From DRVV01 sp964487415 (GTDB lineage: Archaea > Thermoproteota > Bathyarchaeia > Bathyarchaeales > Bathycorpusculaceae), in assembly GCA_964487415.1 (NCBI GenBank), contig CAZAPQ010000057.1:1-37915 (forward strand): a stretch of DNA of 37,915 nt, given 5' to 3'. Positions 17,177 through 25,070 of the stretch are shown in pieces (the first letter of the stretch is position 1; every line of letters begins with the position of its first letter). The notes beneath the pieces are model-generated. The model did not search any database and was not told the DNA's origin. It saw only the letters and a program-made list of their open reading frames with translations. Position numbers and translations under genes: made by a program.

Positions 17177-17246
17177 ATTTTTAGTTATTTACAATCCGTT
17201 AGGGAAATTCTTTAACAGGTCTTCACATTATATCTCATTGATTCTA

Positions 17247-19343
17247 ATGGTTGCGAGTTACTTCTGCAGAAAGTGCGGAAAAATATATCCGCCTAATGAG
17301 TATTTAGAGATTCGTTACTGTAAAGACTGTGGAGCGTTACTTTTCAAAGATCCCGACTGCAAACCTTCAATTAAAACGGAGGCTGATTTAAAGAACTTAG
17401 TTAAGGAGTTTTTTCCGTACTCAAACTTTCGCCTATTCCAATTTAATGCTATAAAATTCACATATGAAGTTATGATGGAGGGTAGGATAGGCTTACTTTG
17501 CTCCCCTTGCGGGACGGGAAAATCCATCTCCGTTTTAACAGCCTTCTTTGCCGCAAGAAAGGTTAATCCTAATCTAGGAAGGCTTCTAGTGTTAACCAGG
17601 ACAAAAAATCAGCTGGAGATCTACTCGCGAGAACTCAAAAACATCAAAGATATTTGCGGTGTCAGTTTCGTCGCATCAATTTTTAAAAGCAAGAAGGAAA
17701 TGTGCCCTCAAGTCCATGAAGACCCGAAAATCAGCGGCATAAACTATAGGGATTTCCTGTATTATTGTAGGGGGCTTAAAAGTGGACTTTTTGGTAATAC
17801 ATGCGAATACTACAACAGAGTTTATGATGGATGGAGGTCAAGCAGGCTTACCCTGAAAGTTGTAGATAAAATTAAGGGTATGGGGTCCGCCATGCCAGAG
17901 GAGGTATATGAACTTTGCAGTGATTATGGGTTATGCCCATACGAAATTACAAGGATCTTGGCAAGGCATGCAGATATAATCGTTGGCAACTACAATTACA
18001 TGCTTGTGGACGCAATTCGAGGATCAATTCTTGGAAGAGCTGGAATAAAAACTAGAGAAATTAATTGCATATTTGACGAGGCGCATAGTCTACCATATTA
18101 CGCTGCAGGAATTCTTTCAGACGAGCTTTCCTCAAAATCCGTGAAAATTGCAAGAAAAGAAATTGAAACTTTCCATATTGACGATTACGGCCTTCTTGAG
18201 GCGCTCGAAGAGGTTATGGTTGACTTAGGAAAGCGCACCTATAAAACATACGGCACTGAAGTTGAGCACCTAATTGAAAAAGATACTCTAGTTAATGCGT
18301 TGACAAGGAAACTTGCGGTAAATGCCGAAAAATTCAAAGAAATCGTTTCCGAACTTGCCGATAAAGGAGAGGATGTCAGACAAAAAAGAGTAGAGCTGGG
18401 TAAAAGCCCAGTTTCTTACCTTTCACATTGTGCAGAGTTCATTTTGGATTGGCTGAACAATAATGGAGCAAGTTATGTAAGGTATGTCAAAGTTGAAGTG
18501 GGCAGAAATGGAAAGAAAAGGGTTAAGCTTGGAATCAGATGCTTAGATCCATCTTTTTCTGCAAGTGTTATAAACGAACTGCGTTCCGCTGTACTGATGT
18601 CTGGCACCCTATGGAATCCAGATTATTATGTAGACGTTTTAGGAATAAACAGGACGCGTTGCCGAAGCCTGGAATTACCAAGTCCTTTTCCTGCGGAAAA
18701 TAGGCTTATTATTGTAGATAAATCGGTTACAACAAAGTTTGAGAAGAGAAGCAAGCTTCAATGGAAAAGAGTGGCAGCCCATTTAACTAAAATAGTTCAG
18801 GTCTCTATGGGTAGAGTAGCTGTTTATGTTCCCTCCTATGAAGTTATGCAGGAAGTTGCTACAGAGGCGACTTTGACTTTGCCGACACTTTTTGAGGAAA
18901 AAAGTACAAAAATTTCAGACGTACTGGACTTTCTGAAGAAGTATGATCAATGTATAGTCTTTGGTGTTGCCCGAGGAAAAATTAGCGAGGGTGTTGATAT
19001 GACGGAAGGAGGCAAAAGCATGCTATCGGCAGTAATTATTGTAGGATTGCCGTTTCCAAAAAAGACGGAGCTTCAAACAGCGCTATACAAGTATTTTAGA
19101 GAAAAATTTGGAAAAAAGGCTATAGAATATGCAAACACCATTCCATGCCTTAATGCCTTAGCTCAATCAGCTGGAAGACTCATACGCAGCCCTGAGGATA
19201 GAGGAGTAATAATTATGATGGATGGCCGCGCTGCCGGAAGATTTAAGCGGAATCTACCAGCAGATTGGCAGAAAGAGATGAAGGCGTATTTCAAGATAGA
19301 GAAAATTTTGGACGCGATTGAGAAATTTATGCAACGCGGTTAA
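17247..19343 (+). CDS. XPD/Rad3-like superfamily 2 DNA helicase with N-terminal zinc ribbon
   Basis: 698 residues from ATG 17247 (a TTG three codons upstream is possible). Zinc ribbon CRKC...CKDC at 7-28, then Walker A SPCGTGKS (86-93), an iron-sulfur domain with C153, C174, C186 and C230 in the XPD pattern, DEAH box 277-280, and the C-terminal motor with SGTLW, GVARGKISEGVDM and QSAGRLIRSPEDRG. All helicase motifs are intact. XPD homologues unwind DNA 5' to 3' in repair. The zinc ribbon and the total length, larger than common archaeal XPD, are unusual. Divergent from srp54; PAC2 follows on the same strand. Confidence 0.88.
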   Translation: MVASYFCRKCGKIYPPNEYLEIRYCKDCGALLFKDPDCKPSIKTEADLKNLVKEFFPYSNFRLFQFNAIKFTYEVMMEGRIGLLCSPCGTGKSISVLTAFFAARKVNPNLGRLLVLTRTKNQLEIYSRELKNIKDICGVSFVASIFKSKKEMCPQVHEDPKISGINYRDFLYYCRGLKSGLFGNTCEYYNRVYDGWRSSRLTLKVVDKIKGMGSAMPEEVYELCSDYGLCPYEITRILARHADIIVGNYNYMLVDAIRGSILGRAGIKTREINCIFDEAHSLPYYAAGILSDELSSKSVKIARKEIETFHIDDYGLLEALEEVMVDLGKRTYKTYGTEVEHLIEKDTLVNALTRKLAVNAEKFKEIVSELADKGEDVRQKRVELGKSPVSYLSHCAEFILDWLNNNGASYVRYVKVEVGRNGKKRVKLGIRCLDPSFSASVINELRSAVLMSGTLWNPDYYVDVLGINRTRCRSLELPSPFPAENRLIIVDKSVTTKFEKRSKLQWKRVAAHLTKIVQVSMGRVAVYVPSYEVMQEVATEATLTLPTLFEEKSTKISDVLDFLKKYDQCIVFGVARGKISEGVDMTEGGKSMLSAVIIVGLPFPKKTELQTALYKYFREKFGKKAIEYANTIPCLNALAQSAGRLIRSPEDRGVIIMMDGRAAGRFKRNLPADWQKEMKAYFKIEKILDAIEKFMQRG

Positions 19344-19420
19344 AAGGGGAATCACGTTGCGACATAATTCCGCAAAATTTTTACAATCAACAGACATAAC
19401 ATTCAAAGGAGATGTATGCT

Positions 19421-20170
19421 TTGTATAAGGAAATAATCAGGATTATTGAAAGGGAACAGATACCAAAAGGAACAACCATGATTTTTGGATTTCCCGATGT
19501 AGGTCTAGTAGGAGTCATAGCAGCCTCTCATCTGATAACTGAACTTGGTCTAAAGGAAGTCGCATATGCAGACTCCACCCTTCTGCCACCAATTACAGTG
19601 CTACATGAAGGACTGCCCCATTCACCCATAAGGATATTTGGAAACCACAAAATACTTCTAGCAGTTTCAGAGACTGCCCTTCGCGAAGACCTAGTTTACC
19701 CTATAACGCGGAGTTTAATTGATTGGGGTATAGAAAAAGGCACAAAACTAATGATCTCCCTAAGTGGGTTACCAGTCCCGGACAGGCAAGAGCTGGAGGA
19801 GCTAAAGGTTTTCGCCGCAGCATCGAATCCAGAAGTGCTAAAGATGGCTCAAGACAAAGGCGTCGAAATATTAAAAGAGGGCTATATGGTTGGGCCTCAA
19901 GCAGTAATGTTACAATATTGTGCAATGTTGGGTGTACCTGCCTTAACATTATTAGCACAGTGCTTCTTCAACTATCCCGATCCAGAGGCTGCGGCTAAAG
20001 TTTTAGAACAATTAATGAACATCACAGAGTTAAAAGTGGACCTGTCAAAGCTTTTCGAGAAGGGTGAGGAAATTCGCTTGAAAGCGAGGGATATGATGAA
20101 GAGAACCCAGCAGGAACTTATGAAGATGAAGAAAACTCAGGAGTTTGACATTCCCTTGTACATAACATGA
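19421..20170 (+). CDS. PAC2 family protein (proteasome assembly chaperone-like)
   Basis: About 249 residues. The beginning GTTMIFGFPDVGLVGVIAASHLI, followed by ADSTLLPPITVLHEG, and the late YMVGPQAVMLQYCAMLGVPALTLLAQC are typical of PF09754; the C-terminal 50 residues are a charged helix (KARDMMKRTQQELMKM). Eukaryotic relatives assist proteasome assembly; archaeal roles are not proved. The first ATG (19412) directly touches the AGGAG site at 19407-19411, so TTG 19421, nine bases after it, is preferred. Hsp20 follows after ten bases, so both may be in a protein-quality operon. Confidence 0.85.
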   Translation: MYKEIIRIIEREQIPKGTTMIFGFPDVGLVGVIAASHLITELGLKEVAYADSTLLPPITVLHEGLPHSPIRIFGNHKILLAVSETALREDLVYPITRSLIDWGIEKGTKLMISLSGLPVPDRQELEELKVFAAASNPEVLKMAQDKGVEILKEGYMVGPQAVMLQYCAMLGVPALTLLAQCFFNYPDPEAAAKVLEQLMNITELKVDLSKLFEKGEEIRLKARDMMKRTQQELMKMKKTQEFDIPLYIT

Positions 20171-20180
20171 GGGAGCTAAT

Positions 20181-20624
20181 ATGGAAGCAAAAAGGAGACG
20201 TTCCGTCTTTGATATGGTCGACGAGTATTTTGAAAGGTTGAAAGAGTGGACCGAAAGATTTGAGAAGATTTTCTTTGAAAAGCCAAGCTGGGACTGTAAA
20301 ACATGCACAATTGAACCTTTACAGGACATATCTGTTACACCTAATGAAGTCATTGTGACCGTTGATCTACCCTATGCCGAGGAAAACACTATAAGAGTTA
20401 GGTCAATCAATGAAGACACCATTGAAATTTCAGCTGAAATGAAGAGGAAGGTAAGCTTTGATGATTTTGGCATAACACATTACAAGGGCGAGTTCAATAG
20501 ATTCCGCTGTGAAACACGTATCCCCGTTCCTGTTGACATGAAAAGAATGGAAGTTCGTTTCAGGAAGGGAATGCTGGAAGTCCGTCTGCCAAGAAAATAT
20601 GATTACGAGATTCCAGTGGAATAA
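20181..20624 (+). CDS. hsp20: Small heat shock protein, Hsp20/alpha-crystallin family
   Basis: 147 residues. The alpha-crystallin domain runs from about 50 to 140: PLQDISVTPNEVIVTVDLPY, IEISAEMK, and FRCETRIPVPVD, then the GMLEVRLPR form of the family's GxLxVxxPK end. The N-terminal 45 residues are helical and charged. It holds unfolded proteins as an ATP-independent chaperone. A GGGAG binding site precedes the ATG. Co-oriented with and ten bases behind the PAC2 gene. Confidence 0.92.
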   Translation: MEAKRRRSVFDMVDEYFERLKEWTERFEKIFFEKPSWDCKTCTIEPLQDISVTPNEVIVTVDLPYAEENTIRVRSINEDTIEISAEMKRKVSFDDFGITHYKGEFNRFRCETRIPVPVDMKRMEVRFRKGMLEVRLPRKYDYEIPVE

Positions 20625-20721
20625 TGCCTCAGCTCTCCTCCTCTTTTCTTCACCAATCAGGCGGCTCTTCTCGCATCATAGGCTAGAGAATTAATTGTAG
20701 AAGGCGAAGATAAGTTTTCAG

Positions 20722-21114
20722 CTATTTTGTCCGCACGATCTTAACTTTGCCGAGAATCTTCCAGTATTCGATTTCAGTGCCAGGGGCTAACTTAGCCTTT
20801 AAGTTCTCTTCTTCAGGATATGGCGCATCCAAATATTCATAAGTTTCCAAGTCCATTATTTGAATACTCGTCGGCGTTACAGCAAAAACTTGGCCGCTTC
20901 TTTTATCGATTATTGGCACCTCTATTGTAGAATCCACGGGCTTAACAATACTTCGCTTTACACCGTCGAATACGCCTATTGCAACTATTCTTGCTTTAGC
21001 GGATCCATGCTTTCCAGGTTTAGATTTTGTAATTTCAACAATACGACATGGTTCACCATCAATAATAACGTATCCGCCTTCTTTTAAGCTGCCCACATCA
21101 ACTGGTTTGCTCAA
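20722..21114 (-). CDS. eif5a: Translation initiation factor aIF5A
   Basis: 130 residues from the preferred start. KPGKHGSAKARIVAIGVFDG is the hypusine loop, with the modified lysine at K35 (PGKHG), and the C-terminal OB domain follows. It helps ribosomes pass stalling sequences. The open frame can start at TTG 21126 or GTG 21123, but the homologous N-terminus MSKPVDVGSLKEGG begins at TTG 21114, which lies five bases after a GGTGG site. Divergent from NAD kinase across about 90 bases. Confidence 0.94.
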   Translation of the reverse strand: MSKPVDVGSLKEGGYVIIDGEPCRIVEITKSKPGKHGSAKARIVAIGVFDGVKRSIVKPVDSTIEVPIIDKRSGQVFAVTPTSIQIMDLETYEYLDAPYPEEENLKAKLAPGTEIEYWKILGKVKIVRTK

Positions 21115-21161
21115 ATATACCACCAACCACTAATCTACCACAGCAATTTTAAACAACCCAC

Positions 21162-21170
21162 ATATATAAA
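21162..21170 (+). promoter_or_regulatory. TATA box of the NAD kinase-nob1 operon
   Basis: ATATATAAA is centred about 44 bases before the GTG start at 21210. The transcript would start near 21192, leaving an 18-base leader with GGGAG. One of the clearest promoters in the window. Confidence 0.6.
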
Positions 21171-21209
21171 TTGAGGTAGTTAACGTACGTTTACATTGAA
21201 GGGAGCAAA

Positions 21210-22064
21210 GTGTTCCAAAGTGTGGGTTTAGTGGCTCGTTTCGACAAAAGGAATGCGCTAAAACTCGTCGAAACCATTACGGAATACTTGAATCAAAAAG
21301 GTCTGGAAGTCTATGTTGAAGAAAGTTTAAAGGGAAAAGTCAAGGGAGATAGAAACTTCATCCCCCTTGAAAGTATGAAGACAGACTTAATTATTACCAT
21401 CGGTGGCGACGGCACAATTCTTAGAACATGCATGGTTATTCCGAAACCGGATACACCGATACTTGCGGTTAATATGGGTGTTCGAGGATTCTTAACAGAA
21501 GTTCCACCAAAAGAGGCTCTCATAGCAGTCGACAAGTGCCTGAAAGGAGAGTTTAAAATTGAGAAATGCTCAAAACTTGCTATAAGCGCTGAAGGCATAA
21601 CATTTCCAGATGCGCTAAATGAGGTGCTTATTTCGGCGGGAGAACCTGTCAAGTTACTTTACGCAAAGGTTTTGAAGAACGGTGAACAAGTGTTTACATG
21701 CCAAGCGGACGGCTTAATAATAGCCACTAACACGGGTTCCACGGCTTATTCACTTTCAGCAGGAGGCCCTATTCTAGATCCCCAAGTTAACGCCCTTGTT
21801 TTGACACCAGTGTGCTCGTTAAGTGTTTTGCGCTCTATTGTTATACCTTCAAACGCTAAGGTAACGGTTGAGGTTCCGAGACCAAAGAGGATCCTTGTAG
21901 TGATAGACGGTGCATATAGACGAGCTTTGGAATCTAGACTTCCGAAGATCACCGTTACCTGTTCAAAAAATGAGGCGGCTTTTATAAGGTTTAAGGAAAA
22001 CTTTTACCATAGACTGCAAAACAGACTCCTCTTCCGTGGATCGGGAGGAAAATATAACGGCTGA
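21210..22064 (+). CDS. nadK: NAD kinase
   Basis: 284 residues. Signature GGDGT at 65-69 (TIGGDGTILR), then ANTGSTAYSLSAGGPI-like TNTGSTAYSLSAGGPI and a late VTVEVPRPKRILVVIDG strand. It phosphorylates NAD to NADP. Start is GTG 21210, behind GGGAG at 21201-21205. The 3' end overlaps the nob1 frame by up to 29 bases. Confidence 0.95.
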   Translation: MFQSVGLVARFDKRNALKLVETITEYLNQKGLEVYVEESLKGKVKGDRNFIPLESMKTDLIITIGGDGTILRTCMVIPKPDTPILAVNMGVRGFLTEVPPKEALIAVDKCLKGEFKIEKCSKLAISAEGITFPDALNEVLISAGEPVKLLYAKVLKNGEQVFTCQADGLIIATNTGSTAYSLSAGGPILDPQVNALVLTPVCSLSVLRSIVIPSNAKVTVEVPRPKRILVVIDGAYRRALESRLPKITVTCSKNEAAFIRFKENFYHRLQNRLLFRGSGGKYNG

Positions 22065-22590
22065 ACAAGACAAAAAAGTAATAATATTAGACACATCAGC
22101 CTTCGTGGCAGGATTTGATCCATTTTCTGTAAACGAGGAACAATATATTACCGTAAGGGTTAAAGAAGAGCTTACAGGCGAGTCTAAAACTGATATTAGA
22201 CTTAATACCGCAATAGAGAGCGGGAGACTTAAGGTTAGATGCCCAGAAAAACACTTTTTAGAGGCTGCCAAATCAACTGCAAAGACTACAGGAGACATTG
22301 CAGTTCTATCAGCAGCGGATATTGAAGTTTTAGCGTTAGCCCTTCAGTTCAAGGCTGAGGGATTATCCCCGCTGATAGCCACAGATGACTATGCGATACA
22401 GAACGTGGCTAAGCACTTGGGAATAGAATACATACCTCTAGCAACATTTGGAGTGCGAACCTCACTTAAGTGGGTTAGGTATTGTCCAGCATGTTACAGA
22501 AAATACTCCTCAGATCATGAAGCCAAAATATGCGCAATCTGCGGCACTGAACTTAAAAGGAAACCTATTAGAAGAAGTAAAGGTGCTTAA
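22036..22590 (+). CDS. nob1: rRNA maturation endonuclease Nob1 (PIN domain plus zinc ribbon)
   Basis: 184 residues. PIN domain with the acidic residues: IILDTSAFVAG (D19), the Glu in RVKEEL, Asp in SAADIEVLALAL and Asp pair in ATDDYAIQNVA. C-terminal zinc ribbon CPAC...CAIC. Nob1 cleaves the 3' end of 16S rRNA precursor. The start is uncertain: GTG 22036 has no clear binding site, while a GGGAGG at 22043-22048 would best serve codon ATA 22054, which is not a normal start. It overlaps nadK and is followed by the next gene after two bases. Confidence 0.92.
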   Translation: MDREENITAEQDKKVIILDTSAFVAGFDPFSVNEEQYITVRVKEELTGESKTDIRLNTAIESGRLKVRCPEKHFLEAAKSTAKTTGDIAVLSAADIEVLALALQFKAEGLSPLIATDDYAIQNVAKHLGIEYIPLATFGVRTSLKWVRYCPACYRKYSSDHEAKICAICGTELKRKPIRRSKGA

Positions 22591-22592
22591 CA

Positions 22593-23168
22593 ATGGAGTA
22601 TACCGAGAGAAAGGTAGTCTACTTTCCAAAAGCGGGTAGACAGAACACAGACATCCTATTGAACCTCACAAAGAAGTATATGGATAAAGAAGGGCTAAAA
22701 GATATTGTTGTAGCCTCAACAACAGGAGAGACAGGGGCAAAAGCCTCTAGAGTTTTTAAAGGATACAATGTCGTGGTTGTTACGCACTGCTTTGGCTTCA
22801 CGCGACCCGGTGAGAACGAGCTAAAAGAAAATTATAAGCAGGAAATTTTGGAAAATGGCGGAAAAATTTTCACCGGAACCCATGCATTAAGCAGCGTAGA
22901 AAGGGCCATAAGAAATAAATTTGGAACTATTCAACCCCTAGAGCTTATTGCTAACACTCTGAGGATTATGGGAGAAGGAACAAAAGTATGTGTAGAAATA
23001 ACCTTAATGGCAGCTGATGCCGGACTGATCCCATTAGATAGAGATATCGTTGCCATTGCCGGAACTGCTAGAGGTGCAGATACGGCTTTAAGGATACAGC
23101 CTGCTAATTCTTCAAATTTCTTTAACCTTAGAATAAAAGAGGTAATTGCAAAACCGTCAATCTTCTAA
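22593..23168 (+). CDS. Pyruvate kinase C-terminal-domain-like protein
   Basis: 191 residues. It resembles stand-alone proteins with the pyruvate kinase alpha/beta domain: VVASTTGETGAKASRVFKG, VVVTHCFGFTRPGENEL, and IAGTARGADTALRIQPANS. The allosteric domain of pyruvate kinase occurs here without the catalytic barrel, so kinase activity is not expected; the role is unknown. It starts two bases after nob1 with the same orientation, probably the last gene of the nadK operon. Confidence 0.75.
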   Translation: MEYTERKVVYFPKAGRQNTDILLNLTKKYMDKEGLKDIVVASTTGETGAKASRVFKGYNVVVVTHCFGFTRPGENELKENYKQEILENGGKIFTGTHALSSVERAIRNKFGTIQPLELIANTLRIMGEGTKVCVEITLMAADAGLIPLDRDIVAIAGTARGADTALRIQPANSSNFFNLRIKEVIAKPSIF

Positions 23169-23175
23169 CGAAGAA

Positions 23176-24510
23176 TTAGCCTTCCTTTTCAACTTCTTTT
23201 ATAGTATCTTCAATAATTTCAAGTGCAGCATCTATAGCCTCCTTAGTTATGTTAAGTGGCGGGGCTATTCTCACAGTTGAAAGCCCACAGGTAGTTGTTA
23301 TAACCCCACGCTTCCATAAACGAGCAACAATCTCGAAAGATTTCTCAGCAGACTGTTTATTGCTTTCCCTGCTATCGATTACTTCTATGCCTATGATTAA
23401 ACCTTTTCCCCTAATATCTCCCACTATACTAGATTTGTCTTTTAACTCGGCAAGTCTTTTCATAATATAGGCTCCTTGCTTATTTGCATTCTCTAAAAGC
23501 CGCTCTTCCTTGATTACATCGATAACAGCAATAGCGGCGGCGCATGCAAGAGGGTTGCCGCCAAAAGTGCTTGTATGCGAACCGCTAATCCAGTCCATTA
23601 TTTTAGCCTTCGCAATTGTTGCACTCAAAGGCAATCCTGAAGCCAAAGCGCCTCCACAACACAAAATTTCAGGTGCAACATTCCAATGCTCGATAGCAAA
23701 CCACTTTCCAGTTCTGCCAATTCCAGTCTGCACCTCATCGGCTATAAGTAAAATACCATGCTTATCGGCAAGTTTCTTTAACAGTTGAAAGTATTCTGGC
23801 GGGGGAACAATAACACCACCATCGCTTTGTATAGGTTCAAAAAGAATTGCGGCTACATCCTCTGGAGGGACGTATTTTTGCAGAACATATTCCTCTATAA
23901 AGTCTACACACCAATAGTCGCATTCAGGATATGACAGTTTGAATGGACAACGATAACAGTAAGGATAAGGTATATGGGCAACGCTAGGCATAAATGGTGA
24001 GAAATAAGCCCTTTGGCTAGGCTTAATTGAAGCGAAGGCTAAGGCGCTTAACGTCCCACCGTGAAAAGCGTTAATAAAACCAATAAAAATCGATTTCCGA
24101 GTATACCACTTTGATAGTTTAAGAGACGCCTCAATGGCCTCTGACCCACTATTGCCAAAAAAAGTCTTCTTTGCAAATTCTCCAGGGGTAATTTTTGCTA
24201 ACTGTTCAGCAAGGTTAACGATTTCACTGGAGTAAAAGGCATTTGAAACATGCAGAAAACTGTCACATTGCCTTTTTATAGCCTCAACAACTTTTGGATG
24301 ACAATGTCCAACATTTAAACACAAGAGCCCGGAGGCAAAGTCAATATACTCATTCCCATCAACATCTTTAAGGATGTATCCTCTGCCCGATTCAACAACT
24401 AGCGGATAAAAACGATTATAAGAAGGGGAAATTAACTGCTCATCCTTCTGTACAATTTCTCTTCCTCTCGGTCCTGGAGGTGTCACCACTATTTTAGTAT
24501 GATCGAACAT
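23176..24510 (-). CDS. Class III aminotransferase homologue lacking the PLP lysine
   Basis: 444 residues. The class III fold is well conserved: FGNSGSEAIEASLKLS (118-133), NAFHGGTLSALAF, ADEVQTGIGRTGKW (257-270, with the PLP Asp258) and STFGGNPLACAAA (314-326). A Cys-rich insert CYRCPFKLSYPECDYWC (185-201) resembles the 4-aminobutyrate transaminase/amino acid racemase group. The segment that should be AKALxxGLP is C284-C285-G286-G287-A-L-A-S-G-L-P, so the Schiff-base lysine is Gly287. The frame is intact. A normal transaminase reaction is unlikely; perhaps a regulatory or altered-function protein. GGTGG precedes the ATG. Confidence 0.8.
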   Translation of the reverse strand: MFDHTKIVVTPPGPRGREIVQKDEQLISPSYNRFYPLVVESGRGYILKDVDGNEYIDFASGLLCLNVGHCHPKVVEAIKRQCDSFLHVSNAFYSSEIVNLAEQLAKITPGEFAKKTFFGNSGSEAIEASLKLSKWYTRKSIFIGFINAFHGGTLSALAFASIKPSQRAYFSPFMPSVAHIPYPYCYRCPFKLSYPECDYWCVDFIEEYVLQKYVPPEDVAAILFEPIQSDGGVIVPPPEYFQLLKKLADKHGILLIADEVQTGIGRTGKWFAIEHWNVAPEILCCGGALASGLPLSATIAKAKIMDWISGSHTSTFGGNPLACAAAIAVIDVIKEERLLENANKQGAYIMKRLAELKDKSSIVGDIRGKGLIIGIEVIDSRESNKQSAEKSFEIVARLWKRGVITTTCGLSTVRIAPPLNITKEAIDAALEIIEDTIKEVEKEG

Positions 24511-24649
24511 GCTACCACCCCATTTTTACAGTGCTTGCATTAACATCATAAAGGGCTTTCACAAAAAAAGGTTTACATAATAATAGTTAGCACATCACCT
24601 AGCAGAAAGAAAAAGGAAACATGCTTTCAGCCAGCGATTTGAAACGCTT

Positions 24650-24967
24650 TTATGGTCTGGTTAAGGTAATTTCAATCGTTGAAACGTTTGTCTTCTGTCC
24701 GTCGCTTCTTGCAACCTCCTCGGTGCCTATGGAAATGTCGCCAAGTTGCAGGTCTTTCATGAAGGCCCGCCGCAACAACTCGACCGTGTCTACAGCCCTG
24801 CTAATTGCTCGTCCTCTGGCTTTAACTACAACTTTTTGAGCGCCGGAGTTAAAGAATGTTAAGCATGCGATGACATAGTTCATTATTGGTTTTTTGCCAA
24901 TAAGCACTACGCCTTCGCTAGCTTGCTTACTCTCGCTTTCTGACTTTTTCTGTCTTTCTTCTGTCAT
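24650..24967 (-). CDS. albA: DNA/RNA-binding protein Alba
   Basis: 105 residues. VVLIGKKPIMNYVIACLTFFNSGAQ and VVVKARGRAISRAVDTVELLRR are the standard Alba core, including the Lys-Lys pair that meets nucleic acid and is a known acetylation site in Sulfolobus. It coats the chromosome and RNA. ATG 24967 is used instead of GTG 24982 because GGTGGGG lies just before it. The N-terminus is rich in Lys, Ser and Glu and probably disordered. Confidence 0.95.
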   Translation of the reverse strand: MTEERQKKSESESKQASEGVVLIGKKPIMNYVIACLTFFNSGAQKVVVKARGRAISRAVDTVELLRRAFMKDLQLGDISIGTEEVARSDGQKTNVSTIEITLTRP

Positions 24968-25070
24968 AGCCCCACCTTTCACAATTCTTGCAATAGATAG
25001 TAAGTATAAAAGACATTTACTTTAGGGGTTCTTATATTTTTCCATACAATGATAACATTTTGGGATAACC

